Positions 53,927 to 63,294 are shown, numbered from the stretch's first letter. The stretch: 64,000 nucleotides of DNA from Guptibacillus hwajinpoensis (GCF_001039475.1 NZ_LELK01000001.1:1151735-1215734); one strand, 5' to 3'. The notes: generated by a model from the sequence alone, not told the origin. A program made the numbers and translations.

Positions 53927-55727
53927 ATCCTGCGTCCATCATATTAAACTGAGACTTAACAAGTTCATAATACGTGCCACCACTACGCATTAATTCGCCA
54001 TGATTACCCTGCTCTAGTATTCGTCCATGATCCAATACAATAATATTATCAGCTTCACGAATGGTAGAAAGTCGGTGAGCAATCATGATGGCTGTTCTTC
54101 CTTTGAGTACTACGTTAAGAGCCTTTTGGATTTTCAGTTCTGTTTCTGTATCAATGCTAGCTGTTGCCTCATCGAGAATCAGAATTCTCGGATCTGCTAG
54201 GAGTGCACGAGCAAAAGATAGCAACTGTCGTTCACCTACAGATAAAACATTGCCTCGCTCTTCTACTTCCGTTGCATACCCATTACTCAATCGTTTAATA
54301 AAATGATCCGCCCCAACAGCAACAGCGGCTTCTATCACTTCTTCATCCGTTGCATCAGGTCGACCGAAACGAATATTTTCCATGATTGTACCTGAGAAGA
54401 TAAACGTATCCTGGAGTACAACGCTAACCTTTTCTCGTAAGCTATCAAGTTTAACATCTTTTAGGTCAACTCCATCAATTCGTACTGTTCCATTGGTAGG
54501 ATCGTAGAATCGACTGATTAAGTTTGCAATTGTCGACTTACCTGATCCAGTATGCCCAACAAGCGCAACCGTCTCGCCTGCCTTCATTTTCAGGCTCATT
54601 TCATGAAGAGCTTTACGGCTTTCATCATAAGAAAACTCAACATCTTTAAATGTAATTTCGCCTTTCATTTCCTTCATTTCAATAGCATTCTTTTTCTCAG
54701 GTACGTTCGGTTGTTCGTCTAGAAATTCAAAAATTCGCTCGGAGGAAGCCATTGCAACGAGCAATTGGTTGTAAACTTGACCAAGACGTGAAATAGGCTC
54801 CCAAAACATCCCTAGATAGAAAGCAAATGTAACAAATACACCATAGTCCATTCCATTTTGAATTAGATAGACACCAAACCAAATCAGAATTGCAGTCCCA
54901 ATCGCATTCGACATTTCAACGAATGGTCTAAAAAATGCACTTTTTTGTGTTGCATCTCTCCAGCTAGCGTAATTCTCATGATTAACACCTTCAAAGAATT
55001 CCATGTTTCCTTTTTCCTGCGTGTAAGATTGGGTAACACGAATTCCTTGTATGCTTTCGTTTAAGTGAGAATTGAGTTTTGCCTGTTTAATTCGAACTTG
55101 CTGCCACGACCGGCGAATTCTCTTTCTCAAGCTTGTCGAAATCAAAAACATTAATGGCAGAATAATCATGATGGCGAGTGTTAACTGAGGACTAAGAACA
55201 AACATAATAACAATAATGCCGAACAGTAGAACAATATCCATTAATAGGTTAATAACACCACTTGTGAATAGCTCCTGCATGGAATTAACATCATTAATAA
55301 TCCTGACTAAAATTGATCCTGCAGAACGTTTATCGAAAAAGCCGTGCGATAAGCGTTGAATATGCTTAAAGAGCCCCTGTCGAATGTCATAGATAATATA
55401 CTGCCCAAGCTGATTCGTCCATTTAATCCGATAGGTGTTCGCAACCCATGATAGTAAGTATAGGGCCGCAATCCCGATAATTAATTGAACTAACAGCGTT
55501 TCATCTTGATCTTTAATCGCATGATCAAATAGTAATACCCCAATAAAAATAGGTATAATTAACCGTACAGCTGTTGATAAAAGCATAGAGATAATCGCTT
55601 TTGGCAGCAAATTTTTCTTGTAAGGATCCATATATCCAAGTAGCCGCGTCATTTGCTTCCAATTAAATTGCTTTTCTATTGCTGTGTCTTGCGAGTAGTG
55701 GAACCTCGCTCTTCGATTTTGTTTCAA
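53925..55727 (-). CDS. yknV: ABC exporter subunit, YknV-like (consensus catalytic site)
   Basis: A 600-residue half-transporter: six transmembrane helices (~50-335) and a nucleotide-binding domain (~360-595) with Walker A ALVGHTGSGKSTIANL, a variant signature LSVGERQLLSFARAL and Walker B ILILDEATASIDTETE with a canonical catalytic Glu. TTG 55727 is chosen because GGGGTG lies 5 nt before it; a TTG at 55745 overlaps the stop of the upstream gene. It pairs with the product of the gene at 55742. The B. subtilis symbol is by length and neighbourhood. Confidence 0.85.
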   Translation of the reverse strand: MKQNRRARFHYSQDTAIEKQFNWKQMTRLLGYMDPYKKNLLPKAIISMLLSTAVRLIIPIFIGVLLFDHAIKDQDETLLVQLIIGIAALYLLSWVANTYRIKWTNQLGQYIIYDIRQGLFKHIQRLSHGFFDKRSAGSILVRIINDVNSMQELFTSGVINLLMDIVLLFGIIVIMFVLSPQLTLAIMIILPLMFLISTSLRKRIRRSWQQVRIKQAKLNSHLNESIQGIRVTQSYTQEKGNMEFFEGVNHENYASWRDATQKSAFFRPFVEMSNAIGTAILIWFGVYLIQNGMDYGVFVTFAFYLGMFWEPISRLGQVYNQLLVAMASSERIFEFLDEQPNVPEKKNAIEMKEMKGEITFKDVEFSYDESRKALHEMSLKMKAGETVALVGHTGSGKSTIANLISRFYDPTNGTVRIDGVDLKDVKLDSLREKVSVVLQDTFIFSGTIMENIRFGRPDATDEEVIEAAVAVGADHFIKRLSNGYATEVEERGNVLSVGERQLLSFARALLADPRILILDEATASIDTETELKIQKALNVVLKGRTAIMIAHRLSTIREADNIIVLDHGRILEQGNHGELMRSGGTYYELVKSQFNMMDAG

Positions 55728-55741
55728 CTCTACACCCCATT

Positions 55742-57496
55742 TCAACCAGTTTGCCTTGCCCTGATTTCCTCCCGATCCTGATATTGAATGTCGTAGATGC
55801 TACGGTAGTAGCCATCATTCTCAATAAGGTCACTATGCCCTCCACGCTCAACAACTTTCCCCTCATCTAAGACGAGTATTTCGTCAGCGTGTTTTAACGA
55901 AGAGATCCTATGCGCAATAATAAATGTCGTTCTTCCTTTCATTACTTCTTGAAATGCTTTCTGGATTTTCCCTTCCGTCTGCATATCAACAGCGCTTGTT
56001 GCGTCATCGAGAATTAATATACTAGGATCTGTTAGAATCGCTCTTGCAATAGCAATTCTTTGCTTCTGTCCACCGGAAAGCCCCATTCCACGTTCACCAA
56101 GAACTGTGTCATAACCGTCAGGCATTTCCATAATAAAATCATGCGCTTGTGCACGTTTTGCAGCATCCTGTATTATTTCAAAGGAAATGTCCGGGTCACC
56201 ATAAGCAATATTATCTCGAATGGTAGATGAGAATAAGAACGTCTCCTGTAATACAATACCAATGTTTCTACGAAGTGATTTAACAGTGTAATCATTGATG
56301 TTTCTTCCATCAATTCTCACTTCTCCACTCGTAGGCTCATAAAAACGCGCAATTAATTGAGTAGTCGTTGTTTTACCCGCACCGGTCGCCCCAAGGAGAC
56401 CAATAGTCGTTCCTTTCGGTGCATCAAATGAAATATCGATTAATGCTTCTTTATCTTCTGAGCTATATTTGTGTGTCACTTGATTAAAAGCAACATGCCC
56501 CTCCATGCGCTCTACATCGATCGCATCTTCTCGATCATAGATATCCTCTGATTCATCAAGAATTTCAAGGAGTCTTTCCCCAGACGCTTTAGACTGAGAA
56601 AACGTATTAATGACAAATCCCAGATTCATAATAGGCCATATGATATACCAAACAAGACTAAAGAACGCTACAAGTTCACCAGGCTGTAGCTGGTTTTGAA
56701 AAACAAGATATCCTCCATAAGATAGAAGGAAGACAACACAAAGATTTCCTATGAACTCCATCAACGGGAAGAATTTTGCCCATATGTATGAAGTTGTTAA
56801 GTAATTATCTCTGTAATCCGTATTGCTATCGACGAATTTATTAATCTCAAAATCTTCTCTTGATAAAGATTTTACTGTATTAATACCGCTAATGTTCTCC
56901 TGCACTTTCGTATTCAACCTTGCCATCGATTTACGTATACCTCTAAACGCCGGATGAACACGCTTATCGAACATATAAACAGCTATTCCAAGGAACGGAA
57001 GCATTCCTAACGTTACAAATGCAAGTGGAACAGAATAACTGAACATAACAACAAGACTAAAACTTACAATTAGAATGAAGTTGATAACCTGAGCGAAACC
57101 AAATGAAAGGAAAAAACGAAATCCTTCCACATCCGCTGTTAACCTGGACATTAAGTCGCCAGTCTTAGCATTGTCGTAGTAACGAAACGGTAGATACTGA
57201 AGCTTTTTGTAGAGTTCTTCTCTGAGTCGATAGACTGCCGTAACACCGAATAAATCCCCGAGGTACTGCTGAAAGAACGTCGCTACTCCCTTTACGATCA
57301 TGATGCCGATAAATCCGAATGCAAGATACGGTACCCATTTGTATTCCTGCTTTAGAATGACATCATCAATAGTGAATTGTAAAAGCATCGGGTAAAGCAC
57401 TGTAATTCCCGTAACAAAAATCAGTGAGAACACTGACCAAAGGAATAACTTTTTATATGGCCAATAGAACTCTTTTAATCTTTTAAATGTTTCCAT
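55742..57496 (-). CDS. yknU: ABC exporter subunit, YknU-like (degenerate catalytic site)
   Basis: A 584-residue half-transporter with six helices and a nucleotide-binding domain: Walker A GLLGATGAGKTTTTQL, canonical signature LSGGQKQRIAIARAIL, but Walker B ILILDDATSAVDMQTE, where Asp replaces the catalytic Glu. This is the pattern of heterodimeric exporters of the TM287/288 and BmrCD type, with one degenerate and one working ATP site. ATG 57496 gives nearly the length of B. subtilis YknU (585). Substrates are unknown, drug or lipid export being usual. Confidence 0.87.
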   Translation of the reverse strand: METFKRLKEFYWPYKKLFLWSVFSLIFVTGITVLYPMLLQFTIDDVILKQEYKWVPYLAFGFIGIMIVKGVATFFQQYLGDLFGVTAVYRLREELYKKLQYLPFRYYDNAKTGDLMSRLTADVEGFRFFLSFGFAQVINFILIVSFSLVVMFSYSVPLAFVTLGMLPFLGIAVYMFDKRVHPAFRGIRKSMARLNTKVQENISGINTVKSLSREDFEINKFVDSNTDYRDNYLTTSYIWAKFFPLMEFIGNLCVVFLLSYGGYLVFQNQLQPGELVAFFSLVWYIIWPIMNLGFVINTFSQSKASGERLLEILDESEDIYDREDAIDVERMEGHVAFNQVTHKYSSEDKEALIDISFDAPKGTTIGLLGATGAGKTTTTQLIARFYEPTSGEVRIDGRNINDYTVKSLRRNIGIVLQETFLFSSTIRDNIAYGDPDISFEIIQDAAKRAQAHDFIMEMPDGYDTVLGERGMGLSGGQKQRIAIARAILTDPSILILDDATSAVDMQTEGKIQKAFQEVMKGRTTFIIAHRISSLKHADEILVLDEGKVVERGGHSDLIENDGYYRSIYDIQYQDREEIRARQTG

Positions 57497-57644
57497 CCTC
57501 ACACCACCCTCTGACAATAAAGAATTAAAATTAAGTGACAATATACATAATATATCGGATTTCGAAATAAATAACCACCTATTAGACCTAAAATTCGGAA
57601 TTATTTAAATGGAAGAGTGGCATACCAGATCACTTAAGATTTTT

Positions 57645-57652
57645 ATTCAAAT
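57645..57652. repeat. Target-site duplication, left (ATTCAAAT)
   Basis: Exact 8-bp direct repeat of 57842-57849, flanking the MITE-2 copy at 57653-57841. Confidence 0.85.
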
Positions 57653-57841
57653 GGCTATGTTAATGAATAGTATTGATTTTTGGCTCATTTACGCCCTGTG
57701 GTGACCAATCGGTTCGAGCAAATTCATTTGCTCAGACGATTGGTCACCACAGGGCGACCTTTCAGCAGAGCTGAAAGGCGAGTGAAACTGTCACTCGAAT
57801 GAGCCAAAAATCGAGAAATCAAAATACGAGCTAACATAGCC
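57653..57841 (+). repeat. MITE-2 copy, 189 bp, intact with target duplication
   Basis: Begins GGCTATGTTAATGAATAG and ends ATACGAGCTAACATAGCC. It is an almost continuous palindrome: GATTTTTGGCTCATT near the left end has its inverse AATGAGCCAAAAATC near the right, and the inner CGCCCTGTGGTGACCAATCG is mirrored by CGATTGGTCACCACAGGGCG. Identical 8-bp repeats ATTCAAAT lie on both sides. No protein is encoded. It is the best-preserved copy of the family. Confidence 0.88.
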
Positions 57842-57849
57842 ATTCAAAT
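57842..57849. repeat. Target-site duplication, right (ATTCAAAT)
   Basis: Partner of 57645-57652. Confidence 0.85.
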
Positions 57850-57852
57850 AAA

Positions 57853-57886
57853 AAAACTCCAAGGAGGTTGTCCTCCTTGGAGTTTT
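57853..57886 (-). terminator. Terminator of ykuU
   Basis: AAAACTCCAAGGAGG / CCTCCTTGGAGTTTT with loop TTGT; the flanking A-run gives the minus-strand U-tract. Confidence 0.88.
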
Positions 57887-57897
57887 GGTTACGCATT

Positions 57898-58443
57898 TTA
57901 TTTAAGTGTTTCTTGACCTGGCTTCCAGTTCGCCGGGCAAAGTCCACCAGTTTGAAGTGCTTGTAGCACACGTAGCGTTTCATCTACGTCACGGCCGATG
58001 TTGTTATGGTTAACGACAGAATACTGAAGTTCACCTTCTGGATTAATGATGAATAGTCCGCGAAGTGCAACACCTTCATCTTCAATAAACACGCCGTAAT
58101 CTTTAGAAACTTTATGATTAGTATCAGCAGCAAGTGCGTAATTAAGGTCACCAAGACCATTATCGTTACGATCCGTGTTGATCCATGCTAAGTGAGTATG
58201 GATTGTATCTGTTGATACACCAACTACTTCTGCATCAAGATCATCGAATTCTTCGAAACGATCGCTAAGTGCTGTAATTTCAGTTGGGCACACAAAAGTG
58301 AAGTCCATAGGATAGAAGAAAAGTACTGTCCATTTATCGTTTTTCATGTTTTCTTCAAGACTTACTTTACCGAATTCTTTGTTTGTCATAACTGCTTCCA
58401 TTTCGAAGCGAGGTGCTTGTTTACCTACCATGCGTTCTACCAT
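57898..58443 (-). CDS. ykuU: 2-Cys peroxiredoxin (YkuU)
   Basis: A 181-residue AhpC/TSA-family thiol peroxidase. The peroxidatic Cys is in FYPMDFTFVCPTEI (~residue 52) and the resolving Cys in GGLCPANWKPG near the C-terminus, defining a typical 2-Cys enzyme. ATG 58443 follows GGAGGGATTTACAC; codons further upstream are unsupported. Length and position beside ykuT match B. subtilis YkuU (180). It detoxifies hydrogen peroxide or organic peroxides with a thioredoxin-type reductant. Confidence 0.94.
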   Translation of the reverse strand: MVERMVGKQAPRFEMEAVMTNKEFGKVSLEENMKNDKWTVLFFYPMDFTFVCPTEITALSDRFEEFDDLDAEVVGVSTDTIHTHLAWINTDRNDNGLGDLNYALAADTNHKVSKDYGVFIEDEGVALRGLFIINPEGELQYSVVNHNNIGRDVDETLRVLQALQTGGLCPANWKPGQETLK

Positions 58444-58652
58444 GTGTAAATCCCTCCTAGAAAATATCCTGCGGCTTTCGCCCACAAATGCCATTATAGT
58501 ACACGAGTTATTTTTAGTCAATGTTAAATGATAATTAATTTAATCTAAGGAATAACCCCGACTTCTCTATCGTACCCACGTTTATTGGCAAATAAACAGG
58601 GTACTTTAAGTATAACGAAAATCTTGCTATTCGTCTTGTTTCAACACTTTAC

Positions 58653-58682
58653 TTGAATTTACACGACAATTTTCGATATACT
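58653..58682 (+). promoter_or_regulatory. Candidate sigma-A promoter of ykuT
   Basis: TTGAAT (58653-58658), 18-bp spacer, TATACT (58677-58682), ~50 bp upstream of the TTG start. Confidence 0.45.
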
Positions 58683-58734
58683 TTGACTTGTGTTATTTGT
58701 ACATAAGACAAGGACTTATAAAGGAGGAAATGAT

Positions 58735-59571
58735 TTGGAACTTTTCAACAACATTGATTGGGCCGGTCTTCTAGTCGATACAGGCTTAATCTTATTGAAG
58801 CTAATCGCAATTCTTATTGTTTATGCGATTGTAAAAGCAATCGGAAATCGTTTTATTGAAAGAACCTTTGGTAAAGTATCAGAAAAACAAAACATGAGTG
58901 AGGGAAGATCGAATACGCTAATGAATTTAGCGAAAAGCATCTTTTCTTATGTTCTCATATTCATGGCAGCAGCCATTATATTTGAAACGTTTGGATTTGA
59001 TATTAAAGCACTCATTGCCGGCGCCGGTATTATTGGTCTTGCCGTAGGATTTGGTGCTCAAGGTCTTGTAAGTGACGTTGTTACTGGATTTTTCATTCTG
59101 CTTGAGAAACAAATGGACGTTGGAGACTATGTGACTGCAGGTGGATTTGGCGGCATCGTTGAGGAAGTCGGCCTACGAACAACACATATTCGTTCATTTG
59201 ACGGAACGCTTAATTATGTACCAAACCGAGAGATCAGTGCTTTAAGTAACCACTCACGAGGAAACATGCGTGCACTCGTTGATATTGGAATTTCTTATGA
59301 TGATAATATTGATGAAGCGATTCGAGTTATTCAAGGTGTGTGTGATAACGTTGCTGCTACAAACGAAGCAGTTATTGAAGGTCCAGATGTATTAGGTGTT
59401 CAGAACCTTGGATCATCAGACGTTGTTCTACGCGTACTTTGCAGAACTCAGAATATGGAGCAATGGGGCGTTGAACGCCAGTTGCGTAAAGAAATTAAGG
59501 AAGCACTCGATGCAAACGGCATTGAAATTCCTTTCCCTCATCAAGTCTATGTGGAGAAGAAAGAGCAGTAA
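58735..59571 (+). CDS. ykuT: MscS-family mechanosensitive channel (YkuT)
   Basis: A 278-residue small-conductance channel: three N-terminal helices (~18-135) with pore helix GAGIIGLAVGFGAQGLVSDV and the start of the beta domain MDVGDYVTAGGFGGIVEEVGLRTT, then the C-terminal alpha/beta vestibule. TTG 58735 follows AAAGGAGG at 7 nt. It protects against osmotic downshock. The position between ykuU and ykuS matches B. subtilis YkuT. Confidence 0.93.
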   Translation: MELFNNIDWAGLLVDTGLILLKLIAILIVYAIVKAIGNRFIERTFGKVSEKQNMSEGRSNTLMNLAKSIFSYVLIFMAAAIIFETFGFDIKALIAGAGIIGLAVGFGAQGLVSDVVTGFFILLEKQMDVGDYVTAGGFGGIVEEVGLRTTHIRSFDGTLNYVPNREISALSNHSRGNMRALVDIGISYDDNIDEAIRVIQGVCDNVAATNEAVIEGPDVLGVQNLGSSDVVLRVLCRTQNMEQWGVERQLRKEIKEALDANGIEIPFPHQVYVEKKEQ

Positions 59572-59634
59572 TCGTTTATACTCTTTCTAACATGGGTAAG
59601 GTAATCACAGATCTTTCAAAGGAGAGTGATTCCA

Positions 59635-59838
59635 TTGCCTTACAATTCACGAAACGATTTACCAGATCAAGTGAAGGACAACTTGCCCGCTCACGCTCAA
59701 GATATTTTTAAAGAAGCTTTTAATTCTGCTTCTGAGCAGTACGATCAAGAGAAAACAGCTTTCAAAGTAGCTTGGAGCGCAGTCGAGCAAAAGTATGAAA
59801 AGAACGATAATGGAAACTGGGTAAAGAAAAATAGTTAA
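59635..59838 (+). CDS. ChaB family protein
   Basis: A 67-residue protein: MPYNSRNDLPDQVKDNLPAH, then AQDIFKEAFNSASEQYDQE and FKVAWSAVEQKYEKND are diagnostic of ChaB, a family named from a cation-transport operon in E. coli but of unknown activity. TTG 59635 is chosen since AAAGGAG is ~10 nt upstream and the family begins MPY. It is inserted between ykuT and ykuS relative to B. subtilis. Confidence 0.9.
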   Translation: MPYNSRNDLPDQVKDNLPAHAQDIFKEAFNSASEQYDQEKTAFKVAWSAVEQKYEKNDNGNWVKKNS

Positions 59839-59871
59839 AAAAACGAACCCCTCTGTGAGGGGTTCGTTTTT
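59839..59871. terminator. Bidirectional terminator of chaB-like gene and ykuS
   Basis: AAAAACGAACCCCTC / GAGGGGTTCGTTTTT with loop TGT. Confidence 0.88.
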
Positions 59872-59873
59872 AG

Positions 59874-60119
59874 TTACTGATAACGACTATCCACCTGCTG
59901 GCAAACTTGATCAGCGGTCATTCCATCAGCGTTTATAACAGATCCTTGAGTCGATACCGACTGCATACCCATTACATTTTGATCCTGTCCTGAAACGACA
60001 CAGCAGTCACAGCCACTAGCATCACTTTCTTGTTTCAATGATACAACTTCGTAACCTTTCGATTGAAGCGCTTGTGCTACGTCAGAAAGCGTATCTTCAA
60101 CAGCTATTCTCTTGTTCAT
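59874..60119 (-). CDS. ykuS: YkuS, UPF0180 protein
   Basis: An 81-residue protein equal in length to B. subtilis YkuS. It begins [26 protein letters not shown] and holds [20 protein letters not shown] with three clustered cysteines. AAAGGAGTG lies 6 nt before ATG 60119. Function unknown. Confidence 0.92.
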   Translation of the reverse strand: MNKRIAVEDTLSDVAQALQSKGYEVVSLKQESDASGCDCCVVSGQDQNVMGMQSVSTQGSVINADGMTADQVCQQVDSRYQ

Positions 60120-60221
60120 ACTCTTCACTCCTTTCAACTATGTATCTTGACCAACAAGATTATTTTCTCCACAAAAATGGAAAATATGTATACAGTGGAT
60201 AATAATCTCATTTATTTAGAA

Positions 60222-60438
60222 GGCTCTATTCGTATACATAGTTACTATATGAGTGAGTTGCTTTCCGCGGGGCGGGCGGTAAGCATCCTTCCGCTCTAAT
60301 CACTAAGTATGTTTTTTTGAATAATTGTCTTAAAAGCAACAATCTTTTAGAAAGGCGAGTGAAACTAAGGTTTCACTCGAATGAGCCAAAAATCGAGAAA
60401 TCAACAATATGAGCTAATATAGCCTTTAGAAAAGAGCC
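60222..60438 (+). repeat. MITE-1 copy interrupted by a MITE-2 copy
   Basis: Left part 60222-60353 (GGCTCTATTCGTATACATAG ... GCTTTCCGCGGGGCGGGCGG ... AAAAGCAACAATCTTTTAGA) and right part 60425-60438 (TTTAGAAAAGAGCC). Removing 60354-60424 and one copy of TTTAGAAA restores the sequence seen at 53696-53718. The outer flanks ATTTAGAA (60214-60221) and ATTTACAA (60439-60446) agree at 7 of 8, a likely old target duplication. Confidence 0.82.
60354..60424 (+). repeat. MITE-2 copy nested in MITE-1, with 8-bp target duplication
   Basis: Runs GGCGAGTGAAACTAAGG ... GAGAAATCAACAATATGAGC-TAATATAGCC. It is the right half of the family; the left half is missing. Exact TTTAGAAA repeats lie at 60346-60353 and 60425-60432. 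The left end GGC joins the internal GGCGAGTG of the full element, as expected if an internal deletion occurred between two GGC triplets. Confidence 0.82.
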
Positions 60439-60450
60439 ATTTACAAATAG

Positions 60451-60486
60451 TCATAACCCCCTGAGCGTTTGCCCAGGGGGTTATGA
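60451..60486 (-). terminator. Terminator of ykuR
   Basis: TCATAACCCCCTGAGC / GCCCAGGGGGTTATGA with one mismatch and loop GTTT. The U-tract is weak. Confidence 0.75.
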
Positions 60487-60489
60487 TCG

Positions 60490-61605
60490 TTAATTTGCAA
60501 TACGATTAAAGTAATCTGTCATCACTTGAAATGCGGTCTCCATCGCTGCTTCATCTGGCATTAAAGAAGAAGAATGTAAACCAGAATCCGAGTTAACACC
60601 AAGCCAGAACATAAATCCTGGAATTTCTTTAAGGAAATAGCCAAAATCTTCGCCCGTCATTGCTTCTCGACATTCAATTACAGAAACATCGGAAAGCTTA
60701 TCAGCTTGCTCCATAAATTCACCTACAAGAGCTGTATCGTTGTTAACCTGGAAGTAGTTTGACCCATAGTCAATTGAAGCACTACATTCAAATGAAGCTT
60801 CAATCCCTTTAACGATTGCTTCAATCCGTTGCTTTACAAGAGTCATCGATTCTGCTGAGAGACTTCGAATCGTACCTTCCACTCTTGCTTTCTCAGCAAT
60901 GATGTTCTGCTTTGTACCGCCCTCAATTTTTCCAACAGTCACGACCGCTGAATCAAGAGGATCAATATTCCTAGCTACAATTGACTGGAATTGGGTAACA
61001 AGGTGACTAGCAGCAACGACCATATCACGAGTGTGATGAGGATAGGCTGCATGTCCACCCTTCCCCTTCAAATCAATGAAAAGTTCAGACGTATTAGCAA
61101 AAAGCAAACCAGTTTTTGTTGCAATTGTACCAACTGGATACTCTGGTGCAATGTGAAGTGCAACCATTTGGTCTGGCTTCCAGGAAATAAACTCTTCACT
61201 ATCTAGCATAGGTAATGCTCCACCAGGTCCCTCTTCTGCTGGCTGAAAAATAAACAACAAATGATCCTTCACTTCATGAGTTGAATAATATTCTAGTAGC
61301 GAGAGAGCGATTGTCATATGAAAATCATGCCCACATGCGTGCATATATCCTTCATGATCTGACTGAAAAGGGTACCCTGTCTCTTCTACTATCGGAAGAC
61401 CATCAATATCTGTTCTGTAGCCAATCGTTTTCGTTGGGTTTTGACCCTTAACCTTGACCAGAATTCCTGTCTTCCAAGTCTTCACTTCAAGACGATCTTG
61501 AGGAAGGTTTTGAATAAACTGAAGAAGATAGCTTTGCGTTTTGAACTCTTTAAAGCCGATCTCAGGAATTTTGTGCAAATCTCTTCGAACAGCAATCCTA
61601 TCCAT
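60490..61605 (-). CDS. dapL: N-acetyldiaminopimelate deacetylase
   Basis: A 371-residue M20-family metallohydrolase, equivalent of B. subtilis YkuR, releasing acetate from N-acetyl-LL-diaminopimelate in the acetyl branch of lysine and cell-wall precursor synthesis. Seen are [31 protein letters not shown] (metal His-Asp), [15 protein letters not shown] (catalytic Glu pair) and [21 protein letters not shown]. Its ATG lies 6 bp after the dapH stop with only a poor ribosome binding site, so coupling to dapH is likely. The symbol dapL is also used for an unrelated aminotransferase. Confidence 0.92.
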   Translation of the reverse strand: MDRIAVRRDLHKIPEIGFKEFKTQSYLLQFIQNLPQDRLEVKTWKTGILVKVKGQNPTKTIGYRTDIDGLPIVEETGYPFQSDHEGYMHACGHDFHMTIALSLLEYYSTHEVKDHLLFIFQPAEEGPGGALPMLDSEEFISWKPDQMVALHIAPEYPVGTIATKTGLLFANTSELFIDLKGKGGHAAYPHHTRDMVVAASHLVTQFQSIVARNIDPLDSAVVTVGKIEGGTKQNIIAEKARVEGTIRSLSAESMTLVKQRIEAIVKGIEASFECSASIDYGSNYFQVNNDTALVGEFMEQADKLSDVSVIECREAMTGEDFGYFLKEIPGFMFWLGVNSDSGLHSSSLMPDEAAMETAFQVMTDYFNRIAN

Positions 61606-61610
61606 GATTA

Positions 61611-62330
61611 TTAATCGTTTTGAAGCTGACGAAGCTCTTTTTTAATTTCCGTTTTAGAACGTGTTTGGTCGTCAATATTCTTCAATACACGAGCAGGTGT
61701 ACCAGCTACAAGTGTATATTCTGGAACGTCCTCTGTTACGATTGCACCAGCTGCTACGACTGCACCCTTACCAACTTTTACACCTTCTAGAACAACAGCA
61801 TTAGCACCTATAACAACATCATCTTCAATGACAACTGGGCTCGCGGATGGCGGCTCGATAACGCCTGCAAGTACAGAGCCTGCACCAATGTGACAGTTCT
61901 TACCTACAGTTGCACGTCCACCAAGAACAACGTTCATATCGATCATCGTGCCTTCACCTACGACAGAACCGATGTTAATCATCGCGCCCATCATGATTAC
62001 TGCATTATTACCAATCTCTACTTGATCACGAATAACTGCACCTGGCTCAATACGAGCTTGGATTCCTTTAAGATCAAGCATAGGAATAGCTGAGTTGCGA
62101 CGATCGTTTTCGACAACGTAGTCTTCAATCTTAGAAGATTCAGACTCAAGTGCTTTCTTGATCTCTTTCCACTCACCAAAAAGAACACCAGTATTACCCG
62201 TAATGAAAGACTTTGTGTTGCTACCAAAGTCAATTCCTTCAAGGTTCCCTTTAATATGTACTTTTACAGGAGTTGATTTCTCACTGTTTTGAATAAAGCT
62301 AATAATTTCGTTTGCATCCATCATTTTCAT
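61611..62330 (-). CDS. dapH: Tetrahydrodipicolinate N-acetyltransferase
   Basis: A 239-residue left-handed beta-helix acetyltransferase (YkuQ in B. subtilis) that acetylates tetrahydrodipicolinate. The first ~90 residues form the DapH N-terminal domain ([20 protein letters not shown]); hexapeptide repeats run from ~95 to 210 ([60 protein letters not shown]). ATG 62330 follows AAAGGAGG. Forms an operon with the deacetylase gene. Confidence 0.95.
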   Translation of the reverse strand: MKMMDANEIISFIQNSEKSTPVKVHIKGNLEGIDFGSNTKSFITGNTGVLFGEWKEIKKALESESSKIEDYVVENDRRNSAIPMLDLKGIQARIEPGAVIRDQVEIGNNAVIMMGAMINIGSVVGEGTMIDMNVVLGGRATVGKNCHIGAGSVLAGVIEPPSASPVVIEDDVVIGANAVVLEGVKVGKGAVVAAGAIVTEDVPEYTLVAGTPARVLKNIDDQTRSKTEIKKELRQLQND

Positions 62331-62430
62331 GGTGTATGTTCCTCCTTTAATCATCATGCATGAGCTACAGCTTCAGCATGTTACTCATTTTATCGTACAT
62401 GAACGTAATCGTGAAGTCTAATCTTAAAGG

Positions 62431-63294
62431 CTAATCATTTAACAATTCCATAAATTTCTGCACTTGCTTAAGCTGCATCGCTGTATCATTTGTTAATAAC
62501 CACGTATCTCTTTTCAGTGGAGCGCCTTCACGATCTGAAAGCGGAATTCTGAAAAACTCCTTATCATCTTCCGTGATGCTAATCGAAGGCAAGATGGCGT
62601 ACCCTATTCCGTTCAATGCCATTTGTTTACACGTTTCGATTTGATCGACTACAATTGTCTTTTTCGGGGGAGCAAAAGACTGCGTTTGCCACCAGGTTTG
62701 AATTTCTTGAAAGTAAGTCGAATCGCTTTTGAATTGAATAAAAGGCTTTTCAGTTACCCGAAGCTCCTCAATGGATTGTATCGTAGTATCAACAAGATAC
62801 AGTTCATCTGAAAGTAAGTACTGACTCCTCCCTCTCCAATCAGGCTTACCCCTAATAATCCCAACATGTATATCATCTTCGTATAAATAACGTAATATGT
62901 CACTGCTCCACCCAGTTACAAGTGATATCTTTACACTTGGATAATGTTCCACGAATTTCTTTAGTACTGCCGGAAGCCAGTATTGTCCGATAATAGAGGC
63001 TACTGCAAGTTTAAGCGTTCCGTGAACTTCTGAGCTAAGTGCAGTTAGGGCTTCGTACACCTTCTCTTCTCTACGCAACGTATCATTAGCAAATGAAATA
63101 ATTCGCTCACCAGCAGGCGTAATCGTAAGACCTTTCTGTGACCTGAGAAAAATTGAAACTCCCCATGTTTTCTCAATGGACTGTAGCCTCTGACTAAGCG
63201 CTGGTTGTGAGACATACAACCGCTCAGCAGCTCTTCGCATATTCTTTTCTTCTGCCAGAATAGAAAGAACGTGATATTCTGAACTCATTTTCAA
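62431..63294 (-). CDS. ccpC: CcpC-like LysR-family regulator
   Basis: A 287-residue LysR-type regulator. The DNA-binding helix-turn-helix is NMRRAAERLYVSQPALSQRLQSIE followed by FLRSQKGLTITPAG; a periplasmic-binding-protein-like effector domain covers ~90-285. The N-terminus is very close to B. subtilis CcpC (YkuM), the citrate-responsive repressor of citZ and citB, and it also lies next to dapH there. TTG 63294 has AAGGGAG at 6 nt; ATG 63287 is an alternative. It is divergent from the permease at 63424. Confidence 0.88.
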   Translation of the reverse strand: MKMSSEYHVLSILAEEKNMRRAAERLYVSQPALSQRLQSIEKTWGVSIFLRSQKGLTITPAGERIISFANDTLRREEKVYEALTALSSEVHGTLKLAVASIIGQYWLPAVLKKFVEHYPSVKISLVTGWSSDILRYLYEDDIHVGIIRGKPDWRGRSQYLLSDELYLVDTTIQSIEELRVTEKPFIQFKSDSTYFQEIQTWWQTQSFAPPKKTIVVDQIETCKQMALNGIGYAILPSISITEDDKEFFRIPLSDREGAPLKRDTWLLTNDTAMQLKQVQKFMELLND

